A stretch of DNA of 64,000 nucleotides from Thermococcus henrietii (GTDB lineage: Archaea > Methanobacteriota_B > Thermococci > Thermococcales > Thermococcaceae): positions 1,240,001 to 1,304,000 of the forward strand of contig NZ_LT900021.1 in assembly GCF_900198835.1 (NCBI RefSeq), written 5' to 3'. The notes under the pieces were generated by a model. That model made no database searches and was not told the origin of the DNA. It was given only the letters and a program-made list of their open reading frames with translations. The position numbers and the translations under genes were made by a program. The first letter of the stretch is position 1. Every line of letters starts with the position of its first letter. Of the stretch, positions 7,246-16,796 are shown piece by piece.

Positions 7246-9798
7246 TCACCACCTCACCTCGAAGTTGTAGAACGAACCATCTGTTCCAAGGCCCAGAATC
7301 CGAGTCCACTTTATGTCGGTTCTGTAGTCGAAGGTCAGCCTCACCAGTGGCGCCGGGAGGTACAGGTTCTTCCTGAACGCGAACTCGTAGCCCTGTTTTT
7401 GGTCGTTCCAAACATGTTGATACACCGCTAGCGTCCCGTCGCTGAGCGATAGTGCTATAAACTCATCTTGGTCGTTGGCCCCGTAGAGGCCGACTACGCC
7501 AGGAACCGTTGCATAGGGCCCCTTCCCCACGCTCACCTTGCCGTCCGAGTAGTCCGGCGCGAGGCCGTAGAGCTTGCCGTTCGAGTATGCTAGTAGCTCG
7601 TTGAGGTACCAGTAGTGGTAGGCCCCGATTAGGTCCACGCGGCCATCAATCCGGTAAACGTTTGTGTCGTCCTTGTAGCGTCCGACGGGGTTGGGGAGGA
7701 TATAGGTGCCCTCGTCGGTTAGAACGACGACGAACTGGTCTGCTATGTAGGGGTTGACCTCCTTTATCCTTCCGGGCAGGCTGTAAACCTTCGGCTCGAC
7801 CGTTACGTTCGCTTCACCGTTCCACATCTTGGAGGCAGTGTCCGAATCGTAGATGTAAACCCTCAGCTCGCTCCCCTTCCATGCGAAGACCAGGTAGTTC
7901 GACCAGAAGCTCTGGGCAACTATTCCAGAGGCGTTGAAGTTGTAAACGGCGTCGCTCATGAAAGTGTACCATTCAATCTCGTCTCCGATGTGCCTTTCCA
8001 AACCCATGAGAACGTGGAGCCTCTCCTTCTGGTCCACCATTGCGGCGTAGTCTCCATTTGGAAGAGAGTAGTAGAGCCTCGCCTTCGCGGGGAGCAAGAT
8101 TAAGTCAACGGCACCCGTGTCGTAGGGGTCGATACTGGGTTTATCGGTCGTTCCGTCGAGGAAGTCTGAGTCCCAGGGGACTATACTGAGAACCTTGTCC
8201 CCGTAGACCAGAAAGATGACTGAGTCGTAGCCGTATGGGAAGTAGTACAGTCTGCCCAGCTTTGGTGTTATCTTTATTCCGCGGTAGCTGTGACCTTCCC
8301 TGGTGTAGACGAAACCCTCAACGGTGTAGGCGTTCTCGAGGAAGTATTTTAGACTGCCCTCTGAGTTGTTTGATGTCGATGGGGTAGAAGTTGATTGAGT
8401 TGAAGTTTCCGTTTCGGTTCCTCCGGAGCCGTTCTCTGTTCCAGAGCCCCCGGAGGTTTCAGAGGTTCCAGTTTCGTTTGAGCTCCCCGGCGTTCCGCCG
8501 CCTTGGCCAGTCGTTAGATTGGCGGCGAACTTGTAGTAGTTGCCGTTTTCGTCCCAGAGCACAACCGTTGCGCCAGCGTAGGGGTAGGAGCCTTCAAACC
8601 ACTTCGCCGCCGCAGGGAGCTCGACGTAGCCCATGCGCTCGAGGCTATTGCTTCCAAGACTGACGTCGTAGAAGACCATCTCCTCTCCTTTAACGGCGGT
8701 TACGTCGATGTCGCCCGACCTGACGTACACCTGAACCCTTTCAAAGCCCGTGAGGGGGTAGCTTGCCTTCTCCTTTACCCTTCCTTTGGAGGCCCTCATC
8801 ACGAGGACGGTGCTTCCGTTGTAGAGCGCCACGTAGTCGTAGTTCTCGCCCGTGTCCAACGACATCTGTCCCGCGCCGGCGGCATCAACCGTTTCGGTGA
8901 TACCGAGGCTTCCCGGTCCGTCGGCGATGTTGATGATGTAGAGCTTCCCTCCACTCAGGACGTAGATTCCGTCGTCCCCGATGAGAACGTCTTTTATCCC
9001 GGAATCAAACGTGAACTCCCGTGCCTGGGGCTTGCTCCCATCCCCGCGGGCGAGTTTTAGCGCCTCCTCTGCGGTCATCCCAATGACGTAGGCCTTGTTT
9101 CCACCCCATGCGACGTAGTAGACGTACTCATTGCTTCCGTCTGAGCCGGCAACGACGTTCTCAACTCCCAGCTTCCATGTCTCGTGGACCTTTATCTTCT
9201 TGAAGTACGCTATCTTTGGCTTGTCCTCCGGCCACTTCTGGTACTCGTCGGTGTCGTAGGAGATGAAGTGTAGGGTTCCATCGTCTGACACGACGAGTAT
9301 CGAGCCGGAGGGACCTCCGAGGATGAAGTCCACTCCCTTGACGGGTATCGCGAGGACGATGAATGGGTACGCCTTTAGGGTGCCGTCCTCGTAGGCGTAG
9401 GAAAAGCTCTCATCGGCATACTGATAGACGTAGAGATTTCCGCCGGAGTAGAACATCGGGGCGTAGTCAAAGCGCGTGTTGTACGCGTTGCCGTTGCTCA
9501 CCCACGAGGAACCCTCAACGTAAACCTTTATTCCCACGCCGTTTCCTCTGAACAGCTCGACGTGGCCCAGACTGGCTATTTCCTCAAGACTCGTTACCGT
9601 TCCCGAGGGCCCTGTTGAGGTCTCTGCGGTGCCGCTGGAGGTAGTTTGACTTCCGCCGGTTGCCCCGTGGGTGGCCGATGAGGAGGTTGCAATCGCCGTT
9701 CCGCCTTCACTTGATGTGGGCTTCTCCGTCGTTCCCCCCATACAACCGGCCACCAGTACAACGGCGACCATTGCCAGCACGAGGAGAACCTTTCTCAT
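7246..9798 (-). CDS. Large secreted lipoprotein with repeated beta-sheet halves
   Basis: 850 residues. MRKVLLVLAMVAVVLVAGC is a signal peptide ending in a lipobox (VAGC), followed by a Gly/Ser/Thr linker. Two similar long halves, each rich in YxxxxDG, LYV and YxSDGxL strands, flank a second Ser/Thr/Gly linker at about residues 435-480 (bases ~8360-8490). The repeats look like beta-propeller blades, which is my inference from the periodic aromatic and Asp-Gly turns. I chose the ATG at 9798 because GGAGGTG lies six bases upstream; the earlier GTG overlaps that site. A membrane-tethered binding protein is likely; the ligand is unknown. Confidence 0.8.
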   Translation of the reverse strand: MRKVLLVLAMVAVVLVAGCMGGTTEKPTSSEGGTAIATSSSATHGATGGSQTTSSGTAETSTGPSGTVTSLEEIASLGHVELFRGNGVGIKVYVEGSSWVSNGNAYNTRFDYAPMFYSGGNLYVYQYADESFSYAYEDGTLKAYPFIVLAIPVKGVDFILGGPSGSILVVSDDGTLHFISYDTDEYQKWPEDKPKIAYFKKIKVHETWKLGVENVVAGSDGSNEYVYYVAWGGNKAYVIGMTAEEALKLARGDGSKPQAREFTFDSGIKDVLIGDDGIYVLSGGKLYIINIADGPGSLGITETVDAAGAGQMSLDTGENYDYVALYNGSTVLVMRASKGRVKEKASYPLTGFERVQVYVRSGDIDVTAVKGEEMVFYDVSLGSNSLERMGYVELPAAAKWFEGSYPYAGATVVLWDENGNYYKFAANLTTGQGGGTPGSSNETGTSETSGGSGTENGSGGTETETSTQSTSTPSTSNNSEGSLKYFLENAYTVEGFVYTREGHSYRGIKITPKLGRLYYFPYGYDSVIFLVYGDKVLSIVPWDSDFLDGTTDKPSIDPYDTGAVDLILLPAKARLYYSLPNGDYAAMVDQKERLHVLMGLERHIGDEIEWYTFMSDAVYNFNASGIVAQSFWSNYLVFAWKGSELRVYIYDSDTASKMWNGEANVTVEPKVYSLPGRIKEVNPYIADQFVVVLTDEGTYILPNPVGRYKDDTNVYRIDGRVDLIGAYHYWYLNELLAYSNGKLYGLAPDYSDGKVSVGKGPYATVPGVVGLYGANDQDEFIALSLSDGTLAVYQHVWNDQKQGYEFAFRKNLYLPAPLVRLTFDYRTDIKWTRILGLGTDGSFYNFEVRW

Positions 9799-9831
9799 AC
9801 AACACACCTCCAGAGATACGACAAGGGCCGG

Positions 9832-10281
9832 CTAGCCCACAATCAGGCCCTCCTTCTCAAGCATTTTCTCGTAGTTGGCCTCGGTCATACGAATCTTGAC
9901 CTTGTCCCCCTCCCAGAAAGTTAGCTTCTTTCTTTCGATGGTGTCCTCCCTGCGGTAGTCGAACCATCCCCTATCCTCCTCTTCCTCTTCGTATTCATCG
10001 TAGGGCTCTGTTTCCCGGTAGCACTCCACGAGGATTTTCTTTTTCCTAGACTTCCGGAGTATCCCGACCTCGACCTCTTTGACAGATACGTTCTCGATGA
10101 TGAACCAGTCGGAGGTATTGTATTTCCCGCCGTAGCCGCTCTGGGCTTCAATTTCAATGCCATAGTGTTTGAGCTTCTCCCACTTCTCTGCGAGCTCTTC
10201 TGCTCGTATTTTGAAGGTCTTGTGGCGTATTGACTTGACAAAACTTGAAGCGGCGCTCTTTAGGGAATCCATAAACCCCAT
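9832..10281 (-). CDS. Hypothetical charged protein
   Basis: 149 residues. A basic amphipathic N-terminus (SLKSAASSFVKSIRHK) is followed by a beta-rich middle, an acidic run (DEYEEEEEDRG, ~103) and a helical C-terminus. No signal peptide and no family recognised. It sits five bases after one envelope-type gene and 33 before the lipoprotein gene, so it is part of the same operon. Confidence 0.7.
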   Translation of the reverse strand: MGFMDSLKSAASSFVKSIRHKTFKIRAEELAEKWEKLKHYGIEIEAQSGYGGKYNTSDWFIIENVSVKEVEVGILRKSRKKKILVECYRETEPYDEYEEEEEDRGWFDYRREDTIERKKLTFWEGDKVKIRMTEANYEKMLEKEGLIVG

Positions 10282-10286
10282 TTAAC

Positions 10287-10841
10287 TCACCCCGGCAATT
10301 CCCCAAGCCAGCTTTTCAAACTGAAAAAGCTCAATCTCAAGATTTGGACGCGGTCAGCAAAGCCGCCGCAAAATGCGACGACCTCAACGGTTGCAGAAAA
10401 CATTTCGTTCCATTTGTAAAACCAACGGACGAAACGACAGGACGTCCCCACCTCCAGAAAGTTCATAGCCGGAGGAAACGCCCCCACGAGAAGGCCAAGA
10501 AGGGCGGCTTCGGTTCCCCACCACCGGCTGGCTTGAAGTGTCCGCTGGTACTGAGGTTCATGGTGGCTGTTGGCACCCAGGGGAACCATTGAACCTGTGA
10601 ACGCGGTGGGGTGAACCTCTGGAAGCCTTGGCTTTGATTCCTCGTCAATCCGGGATTTTAAAAGCTCATCGGATGGACGTTCAAGAAACTTAATGAGAAT
10701 GGATTCGGGGTCGGGACTATCCTCGTCGTTTCTTGGAATCACCTCGCGCCCCGGCTCCCTGATGCATCCAGCGTAAACCGCTCCAGCGACGGCCCCGAGA
10801 ACAATCAAAAGGGCGACCGCCACTGCGAGTACCTTCCTCAT
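10287..10841 (-). CDS. Single-span membrane or secreted hypothetical protein
   Basis: 184 residues. The start is a signal anchor (MRKVLAVAVALLIVLGAVAG) with a Cys at AGC that could be a weak lipobox. The rest is low in known motifs and has a second hydrophobic patch (ALLGLLVGAFPPAMNFL). I chose the ATG at 10841 over one 14 codons upstream because GGAGGG precedes it. It leads the four-gene operon that runs to 6745. No function recognised; its composition is unlike ordinary cytoplasmic enzymes. Confidence 0.65.
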   Translation of the reverse strand: MRKVLAVAVALLIVLGAVAGAVYAGCIREPGREVIPRNDEDSPDPESILIKFLERPSDELLKSRIDEESKPRLPEVHPTAFTGSMVPLGANSHHEPQYQRTLQASRWWGTEAALLGLLVGAFPPAMNFLEVGTSCRFVRWFYKWNEMFSATVEVVAFCGGFADRVQILRLSFFSLKSWLGELPG

Positions 10842-10864
10842 GGGGGACCCTCCAAAGAACCGAA

Positions 10865-10932
10865 AGGGTGCCCAAGCATGCATTAACCAAACTTGGCGCT
10901 AGGGATATATTATCCTTTCCTTAGGGCACCCT
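10865..10932. promoter_or_regulatory. Inverted repeat flanking a TATA region
   Basis: AGGGTGCCC at 10865-10873 and GGGCACCCT at 10924-10932 are perfect 9-base inverted arms. Between them GGATATATTATCC (10903-10915), nearly palindromic itself, is placed about 60 bases before the 10841 start and could be its box A. It may be an operator for the lipoprotein operon, or the right arm may belong to the end of the AEC transporter gene. Confidence 0.4.
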
Positions 10933-10937
10933 AATTC

Positions 10938-11816
10938 TCAAATCAGAAAGCGCAGGGCGACGAAGAGCCCGATGACGATGAGCGTGAGCACGAAGGTTAC
11001 GCTTATCGCTTCCTCAGCCTTTAGCCGGTATTGAGCCAGAATCGCGTTGGCCGCTATTGCCGGGGGCATGCTCGCCTCGACGAGAACCGAGTAGAAGACT
11101 TCAGGTCTGGCCCAGCGGAGGGTGAGGAAAACGAAGGCGAAAGGAATCGCAATCCTGAAGGTTCCGACCTCTAGGAGCTTTCTGACGTCGAAGGCCCTCA
11201 GCGTTATCCTCGAGCCGAAGTAGATGAGGAGGAGCGGTATGCTGAGCCAGCCGATTGTTTTTACCGGCTCGATGATTCCGGCGGGGAGCTTTACCCCCGC
11301 GATAACGAGTGCCAAGGCGAGAAGGTTCGCCAGCGTCGGCGGGAACTTGAGGGCCTTCAGAAAGCTCTCCCTGACGCTCGCGCCACCGCTGGAGTAGTGT
11401 GCCGCTATGAAAGTCACAATCGGTATGACTATCATCGAGTTGGTCGTCGAGTAGAGTATCGCCGGCGTTATGTCGCTGAGGAAGAGGCTCGCCATTGGAA
11501 AGCCCAGCGCGGCCGTGTTTGGATAAACCGAGAGCACCATCAGTGCGCCGGCCCAAGGGTCGTCTTTGAGCTTAAAGCGGCCGTAGAGGTAGGATGAAAA
11601 GAGGGTCATGCTGATTACGAGGAAGACGTAGAGGAAGACCGTCTTTATTCTGAGGAGATAGGACAAATCCTTGCTCGCGACGTTGCCAAAGACGAAGAGT
11701 GCAAGGAGGACGTCGTTTATGAGAACTCGAAGGCAATCGAAAGGTTTCTCTGATTTAATCAGCCTTTTGAGAACGTAGCCCAGAGCAATGAGCGCGAGCA
11801 TCTCGGCGATGTTCAT
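10938..11816 (-). CDS. AEC-family permease
   Basis: 292 residues, about ten hydrophobic helices, of the auxin efflux carrier family, which moves organic anions or small metabolites across the membrane. The central NTAALGFPMASLF motif and the paired five-helix halves fit this family. A box A-like TTTTAAACGC about 25 bases before the ATG suggests a leaderless mRNA. No substrate clue in the neighbours. Confidence 0.85.
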   Translation of the reverse strand: MNIAEMLALIALGYVLKRLIKSEKPFDCLRVLINDVLLALFVFGNVASKDLSYLLRIKTVFLYVFLVISMTLFSSYLYGRFKLKDDPWAGALMVLSVYPNTAALGFPMASLFLSDITPAILYSTTNSMIVIPIVTFIAAHYSSGGASVRESFLKALKFPPTLANLLALALVIAGVKLPAGIIEPVKTIGWLSIPLLLIYFGSRITLRAFDVRKLLEVGTFRIAIPFAFVFLTLRWARPEVFYSVLVEASMPPAIAANAILAQYRLKAEEAISVTFVLTLIVIGLFVALRFLI

Positions 11817-11905
11817 GGTGAAAGCTCCGACTTAGCGTTTAAAAGGGTGTCGAAGCCGTAACTTAAAATCCTCCAAGGATTGTGCTGAGCCTGTTTCGAG
11901 ATTTT

Positions 11906-12358
11906 CTACAGGGACTGGAGGTATTCAGCGGGTGTGGTTATTCTGTATTTGGGAATCTCGCCGTTTAGCCTAAGGATGTTTGAGTCCCACGTTAAAAGAG
12001 CATCAAGTCCCATTTCAACGCAGTTGGCCAGTATTATGGCGTCTCCGGGAAGGAGACCATAACTCTCAATGAGTCCCTCCGCCTCCCACAACGTGTGTTC
12101 ACTTATGAGGGAGTAATTGAGAACTTCAAACAGCCTGAGAGCTGGCTTTAGAGCAGGTGATGATTTAACAACAAGCTCCGGCTTCTTTTTGAGTGTGAAC
12201 GGCCTTTCACCGGTCTCATTTCGAATGATTAGGTACAGAACCTCGGAATAAACGATGTCGTTGTAATACGGCTCCGTGAGAGCGAGAAGCTCGGAGATAT
12301 TCCACTCACCGAAAAGATGCTTCAGTATAACGTTAGAATCAAGCATCACACGGTCCAT
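11906..12358 (-). CDS. PIN-domain toxin (VapC type)
   Basis: 150 residues. The acidic residues of the PIN nuclease centre are visible: LDSNV (D8), the Glu in YSEVLYL (~39), GDAIILA (~108) and TWDSNIL (~128). Such proteins cut RNA, commonly tRNA or rRNA, when freed from antitoxin. The ATG overlaps the end of the upstream antitoxin gene by 13 bases, the usual vapBC arrangement. Confidence 0.88.
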   Translation of the reverse strand: MDRVMLDSNVILKHLFGEWNISELLALTEPYYNDIVYSEVLYLIIRNETGERPFTLKKKPELVVKSSPALKPALRLFEVLNYSLISEHTLWEAEGLIESYGLLPGDAIILANCVEMGLDALLTWDSNILRLNGEIPKYRITTPAEYLQSL

Positions 12359-12519
12359 GCCTCATCGGCCTCGGCGATAAGCTCGTCGGTGTTTCTCTTC
12401 GGCTTGAGAGTTCCAAAGGTCTCGTTGGCGACCTTCAGCCTCTTCAGCGCCCGTTCTATAGCGAGCTTTGCGAGCCTTTCATCTACTCCGTCCGGTATTT
12501 TCACAACTATCTCACTCAT
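12346..12519 (-). CDS. VapB-type antitoxin
   Basis: 57 residues. EIVVKIPDGVDERLAKLAIE looks like an N-terminal dimerising DNA-binding strand and helix, and the acidic tail (NTDELIAEADEAWTV) would occupy the toxin active site. I chose the ATG at 12519 because a box A-like GTTTATTATC lies about 25-30 bases upstream, giving a leaderless start; the longer frame to 12618 adds an unrelated-looking segment. Confidence 0.8.
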   Translation of the reverse strand: MSEIVVKIPDGVDERLAKLAIERALKRLKVANETFGTLKPKRNTDELIAEADEAWTV

Positions 12520-12637
12520 ATGTGGGAGTAATCTCCAGACGATAATAAACCTTTCGCGTGGATTCTTGCCAAACGTCCGTTCACGAAACAAAACGAGAAA
12601 CGGAATGGGCAAAACCAAAAAGAAAAGGGGTTGGGGG

Positions 12638-15600
12638 TCACTTCTTCTCCTTCTTCTCGGCCTTGTGGAGTGGCCACCAGGCCTTCTCGCCGAAGAGGCT
12701 CATCATGGCCGGGCCGAGGAAGTACACGGCGAGCGTTGCCGTTATGAGCACTCCAGCGGCCAACGCGAATCCTATCTCCCTCGTTCCCCAAGTCGAGCTG
12801 GTCATCAGCGCCCCGTAGGTCGTCGCCAGCACCGCCGCGAGGCCGATGACGACGAGGTCCATGCTTCCTGCCGCGACTATGAGGGCCTCCTTCGGCGAAC
12901 GGCGCTCGAACTCATCGCGGGCTTTGACGAGGTAGAAGCTGTTGTAGTCTATGCCGACTCCCATGAGCACGATGAAGACCATCAAGGGCAGGAACCACAT
13001 GATTTCCTGGCCGAAGACCTTCTGGAAGAGCCACGTGGATATCGCTATGCTGAGGAGCACTCCGGTGCCGATTGTGGCCATCGTCGAGATGACCGCCGGA
13101 ATTCCCCTGAGCGTCGGTATGAGGGACAGGAACATCAGCACGAGCGCCACTGGGAAGATTCTGTGCCAGAATATGTTGTTTATGAGGTTGCTGAGGTCGA
13201 GGTCCAAAGCGGCTCCACCGCCGACCATGCCCTTGGCTATCTTTCCGCTGGATTCGTAGCCTTTTATGAGGTCCCTAATCCCCTTGACCATCTGATGGGC
13301 TGGCTTCGTCGTTGCCTCGTACTTGCTGACGACCTCTATGAGCACCATGTTTCCAGTTGTCGAGATGTACTTGTCCCCGCCGATGGCCTTGAGCTTGTCA
13401 AGGCTCGCGTTGACCGGCTTTCCGAAGGGCTGGGTCACGGTGTAGACGTACTTGACGCCGTCAATCTTCTCGATGTCCCTGACAATCTGGTTGATTGTCG
13501 CGAGGTCCTTATCGGTAACCGGGTGGTTGAACTTGATGAGGACGTAGGTTGCGCCCATGACGTCGGCTCCAAGCTTGCTCTGGCTCACCTCAAGGAAGTG
13601 GTAGGTCTCGCTGTCCTTCGGGAGGAAGAGCTTGACGTCATGGGTTCCGTTGAAGTTGGCGAAGGCGTAAACGGCCGGCGCGAGCAGGAGCAGGAATATG
13701 AGTATGACCGCCTTGGCGTGTTTGATTGACCACTTGGCGATTCTGCTCTCCTCGTGCACGTTGGTTTCCTGAACGTGCCTGATGTGCCTCGGCCACCAGA
13801 ATATCGGCTTGTCGCCTATGAGGGCCGTTATGGCCGGGATGAAGGTGAGGCTCGCGATGAGAACGACTATAACGGCCACTGGGGCTATGATACCCATCTG
13901 CTTGAATATCGGGAACTCCCAGGCGAGTATGAAGCTCGCGAAGGCTATGATGTCGGTTGAGGCGCTCGCGAGGACGGCATCCTTAGCCCTCTTCAGCGCC
14001 TCGCTCGCGGCCTTGTTGTGGTCGTAGCCCTCAGCGAGGTACTCCTTAAAGCGGTGCAGGTAGTAGGTTGAGTAGTCTATTCCCAGTCCGAGGGCCGTCG
14101 TCACGGTAATCATCTGGGCCCAGCTGCCGACGTTGATGATGTCTCCCTTAGCGAGCAGGTAGAGGATTCCAAGGGCGGTTAGTGTTGCCGTCGCGACACC
14201 GGTGAACGGCAGGAGCGTCGCGAGAAGCGCAAAGCCGAGGATTATGAAGAGCACTATCAGAGCTCCGGCGAAGCTGAACTTCGTGGTCTTGTTGTTGTCC
14301 TCCTTACCGTAGTGTATCATCTCGTAGGTCTGAACAGGCGTTCCGCTGATGTAGGCCTTTGCATCTGGGAAGTACTTCTTCATCTCCTTCAGAAGGACCT
14401 CCTTGGCCTTGAGGGTGTTTTCGTACTGGAACTTGCTCTGCTTCTCCAAGTTGCTCACGTTGGCGAGACTCTTTGGAACCATCGTTATCAGCATTGTCGT
14501 GTTGTCCGGGCTCTTGAGCATGCCGATGTAACTCTTTGCGAGGCTATAAATGGACGGGTAAATCTGCTCCTCTATCGGCTTAACGTCCTCCTTGGTTATC
14601 TTGCTCGGGTCATCCTTGAACTTGAAGGCTATATCAACGAGCTCGTTAGCGTTTACGTTTATCTGAACTCCGAGGTTGATTTCCTTAACGAACTTCTCGA
14701 CGAGCTTCGCGGTCTTCTCCTTTACTATGGCCTCAATGTCGGAGTCGGTCGCGGGGTAATCCTTCGCAACGGCGAGCATTATCTCCTTCAGGGTTTCCTT
14801 GACATCGGCGGGGGCGTTAATCTTGGACAGCTTCTCGTTGACGCCATTCTCGAAGAGTTCGTAAGCTATCGTATAGGCGTCTTTTCCGGCGTAAATCTCG
14901 TCAACAACCTTTCCGAGGTCTATCGGCGCGTTTCCGGCGAGGCTCTCGATAATCTCCTTAACGGCGTCCTTCACACCGACTCCCTTCGCGAGCTCCTCGG
15001 GGTTCTTGAGAACAACGCTAACAATGGTCTCAGCGGTTTTCTCGTTCCTGAGCTTCTCGGCGGTCTTCTGAATTAAGATTTCCTTAGCTATCGGCGCGAC
15101 GTTTCCGTTGGAATCGTAGACCTCGCTTATGACGCTCTCGGGGAGCTCAACTCCCCTCTCCTTAACAAGCTCCGTGAGCAGTGAAACGGTTGCCTTCTTC
15201 AGCAAAGCCGGGTTCTTCGCCAGAACGCCGGTGGCGTTGGCATCGAAGGCAACGACCGTCTTTGCAATCGGTTTGGCCAGAGGCTTCTGTTCTGCTGGAA
15301 GCTTCTCAGCCAGTGCCCCGGCGAGGAGGTTCTCCTCAAGCTCCTTAGTCGGGCCGTAGACGAGGAGCGTCCTCAGGACCTCGTCGGCGTTGGGCATTTT
15401 AAGGAGCGGACTGCCAGCCATAAGGGCCTTCGCGACCTCGATTGTGGCGTTCTCAACGGCCAGAGCGCTTGGGTTTCTTCCGAGGCTTATCGAGACGTTT
15501 ACGATGTAAGCAAGGGTCTTTGCGGGAACCTCGCCAAAGCCTGGGACGCTATAGCTTCCACCTGCCATCTCAATTACTGTCGGCAGGTTCTTTAGGGCGT

Positions 15601-16696
15601 TGCTCGCTATATTCTCAACTGGCTCCACCGCGTTCTCGCCGAGCTGAATCAGGGCGTAGTTGTTTCCAGCCTGCTTATCAAATGCAAGAATCCCCCTGTA
15701 AAACGCAACCGAGTAAGCCTCCGCGAGGCTCTTCTGCATTGGGTCGCTTATCTGGCTCAGAACCATGGCCTTCGTGACGTTGGCAAGGAGCGCGTCGGTT
15801 ATGGCCGCCGTCCCGTAGGCGGAGTAGACCTGATAAGTCGCGTTGTAGACCGCGTAGACGAACTCAACGGGAACACTGAGCTTGGTCGCTATGGCCTGAG
15901 CAGTCATTTCGTTGAGTCCGCTCTGATAGGCTCCCGCCTGAACGAGTGCACCGTAGGTTCCGAGGACGCCAAGGTAGGTCTTCGCGTAGGCGTCGCTCAG
16001 GTTGTAGAGGCCAACGTTGAGGCTCGCTATCGTAGAGTTCAGGTTTTTCAGCTGCTCACTCGCCGTTGTGAGGTTCTGGTGAAGCCCGACGTAGGCAAGG
16101 TCAGTCTGGTTAAGCGCCTTCCTGAGGGCGAGGCTCTGGTTGTAGAGGGTCGTTAAGTTGGCCTCGAGCGCAAGGTACGCCCTCGCCAGGTCCGGAACGG
16201 TATCGTTGAGGACCTTCACTTGGTTGGTGAGGTTCTCCACCTGGAGCACGGTCATTCTGTAGGCGTTGCTTGCGTTGAGGGCGGCGTTGTAGAATATTCC
16301 GGTGAGGTTGGCGGTTGTCTTCGTTAGGTTGAGCGCTATCTCGTAGGACTTATTGTGGAGCAGGTCGATGGCATCGTAGTATGACGTGAAATTGCTCCCA
16401 TAGGGCTTCGCCTCGGTCTTAAATCTTTCGTAGGCTTCCTTTGCCTTCGGACTGCCAACGTTTATATTGGTCACTATTATGTACGTCATATTGTCGTTCT
16501 GTGAGAATCCCGGGAAGTATTTTGTCATATTGTTCTGAACCTCTATGCTCTCCACGTGCTTGGGCATGAACTGACTCATGCTGTAGTTGGTGACGTTGCT
16601 GAGCTTCATCGCCAGCGGTGTCGCGAGCACTATGACAACTATCCACACCGCGACGATGAGCTTTGCGTGCTTCACAACCCACTCGTTCCACGCCAT
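12638..16696 (-). CDS. Giant RND/MmpL-type exporter
   Basis: 1352 residues, RND superfamily (HAE3/MmpL group). One helix starts the protein, followed by a very long extracytoplasmic region (~35-790) rich in Asn and helical coiled segments. Then come membrane bundle 1 with the GLGIDYSTYYLHRF motif, a second extracytoplasmic domain, and bundle 2 with GVGIDYNSFYLVKA. The Asp in both GxGxDY motifs is the proton relay. The N-terminal loop is much longer than usual for the family. I chose the ATG at 16696, preceded by GGTGG. A PadR regulator is transcribed divergently, so export is probably induced by its ligand; lipid or drug export is inference. Confidence 0.88.
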   Translation of the reverse strand: MAWNEWVVKHAKLIVAVWIVVIVLATPLAMKLSNVTNYSMSQFMPKHVESIEVQNNMTKYFPGFSQNDNMTYIIVTNINVGSPKAKEAYERFKTEAKPYGSNFTSYYDAIDLLHNKSYEIALNLTKTTANLTGIFYNAALNASNAYRMTVLQVENLTNQVKVLNDTVPDLARAYLALEANLTTLYNQSLALRKALNQTDLAYVGLHQNLTTASEQLKNLNSTIASLNVGLYNLSDAYAKTYLGVLGTYGALVQAGAYQSGLNEMTAQAIATKLSVPVEFVYAVYNATYQVYSAYGTAAITDALLANVTKAMVLSQISDPMQKSLAEAYSVAFYRGILAFDKQAGNNYALIQLGENAVEPVENIASNALKNLPTVIEMAGGSYSVPGFGEVPAKTLAYIVNVSISLGRNPSALAVENATIEVAKALMAGSPLLKMPNADEVLRTLLVYGPTKELEENLLAGALAEKLPAEQKPLAKPIAKTVVAFDANATGVLAKNPALLKKATVSLLTELVKERGVELPESVISEVYDSNGNVAPIAKEILIQKTAEKLRNEKTAETIVSVVLKNPEELAKGVGVKDAVKEIIESLAGNAPIDLGKVVDEIYAGKDAYTIAYELFENGVNEKLSKINAPADVKETLKEIMLAVAKDYPATDSDIEAIVKEKTAKLVEKFVKEINLGVQINVNANELVDIAFKFKDDPSKITKEDVKPIEEQIYPSIYSLAKSYIGMLKSPDNTTMLITMVPKSLANVSNLEKQSKFQYENTLKAKEVLLKEMKKYFPDAKAYISGTPVQTYEMIHYGKEDNNKTTKFSFAGALIVLFIILGFALLATLLPFTGVATATLTALGILYLLAKGDIINVGSWAQMITVTTALGLGIDYSTYYLHRFKEYLAEGYDHNKAASEALKRAKDAVLASASTDIIAFASFILAWEFPIFKQMGIIAPVAVIVVLIASLTFIPAITALIGDKPIFWWPRHIRHVQETNVHEESRIAKWSIKHAKAVILIFLLLLAPAVYAFANFNGTHDVKLFLPKDSETYHFLEVSQSKLGADVMGATYVLIKFNHPVTDKDLATINQIVRDIEKIDGVKYVYTVTQPFGKPVNASLDKLKAIGGDKYISTTGNMVLIEVVSKYEATTKPAHQMVKGIRDLIKGYESSGKIAKGMVGGGAALDLDLSNLINNIFWHRIFPVALVLMFLSLIPTLRGIPAVISTMATIGTGVLLSIAISTWLFQKVFGQEIMWFLPLMVFIVLMGVGIDYNSFYLVKARDEFERRSPKEALIVAAGSMDLVVIGLAAVLATTYGALMTSSTWGTREIGFALAAGVLITATLAVYFLGPAMMSLFGEKAWWPLHKAEKKEKK

Positions 16697-16735
16697 GATA
16701 ACCACCTATGTTGCCTTTCAACACTTCTTTTTTAA

Positions 16736-16756
16736 ACATGTCTATTTTCGACATGT
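16736..16756. promoter_or_regulatory. Palindromic operator between RND exporter and PadR gene
   Basis: ACATGTC-N7-GACATGT, perfect 7-base arms, lies between the two divergent box A candidates (TTTAAAAAA read leftward at ~16727-16735; TTTATAAAG at ~16772-16780). Extra half-sites CATGTG (16757-) and CACATG (16794-) follow. PadR regulators bind such palindromes, so this is the likely operator for both genes. Confidence 0.6.
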
Positions 16757-16796
16757 CATGTGAGGGAATAGTTTATAAAGGTTTTTGGTCATCCAC

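Noticed and set aside
12317-13729. 470-codon open frame opposite the RND exporter
   Set aside because: Antisense to a clear gene, composed of its reversed GC-rich codons, with no ribosome site or domain.
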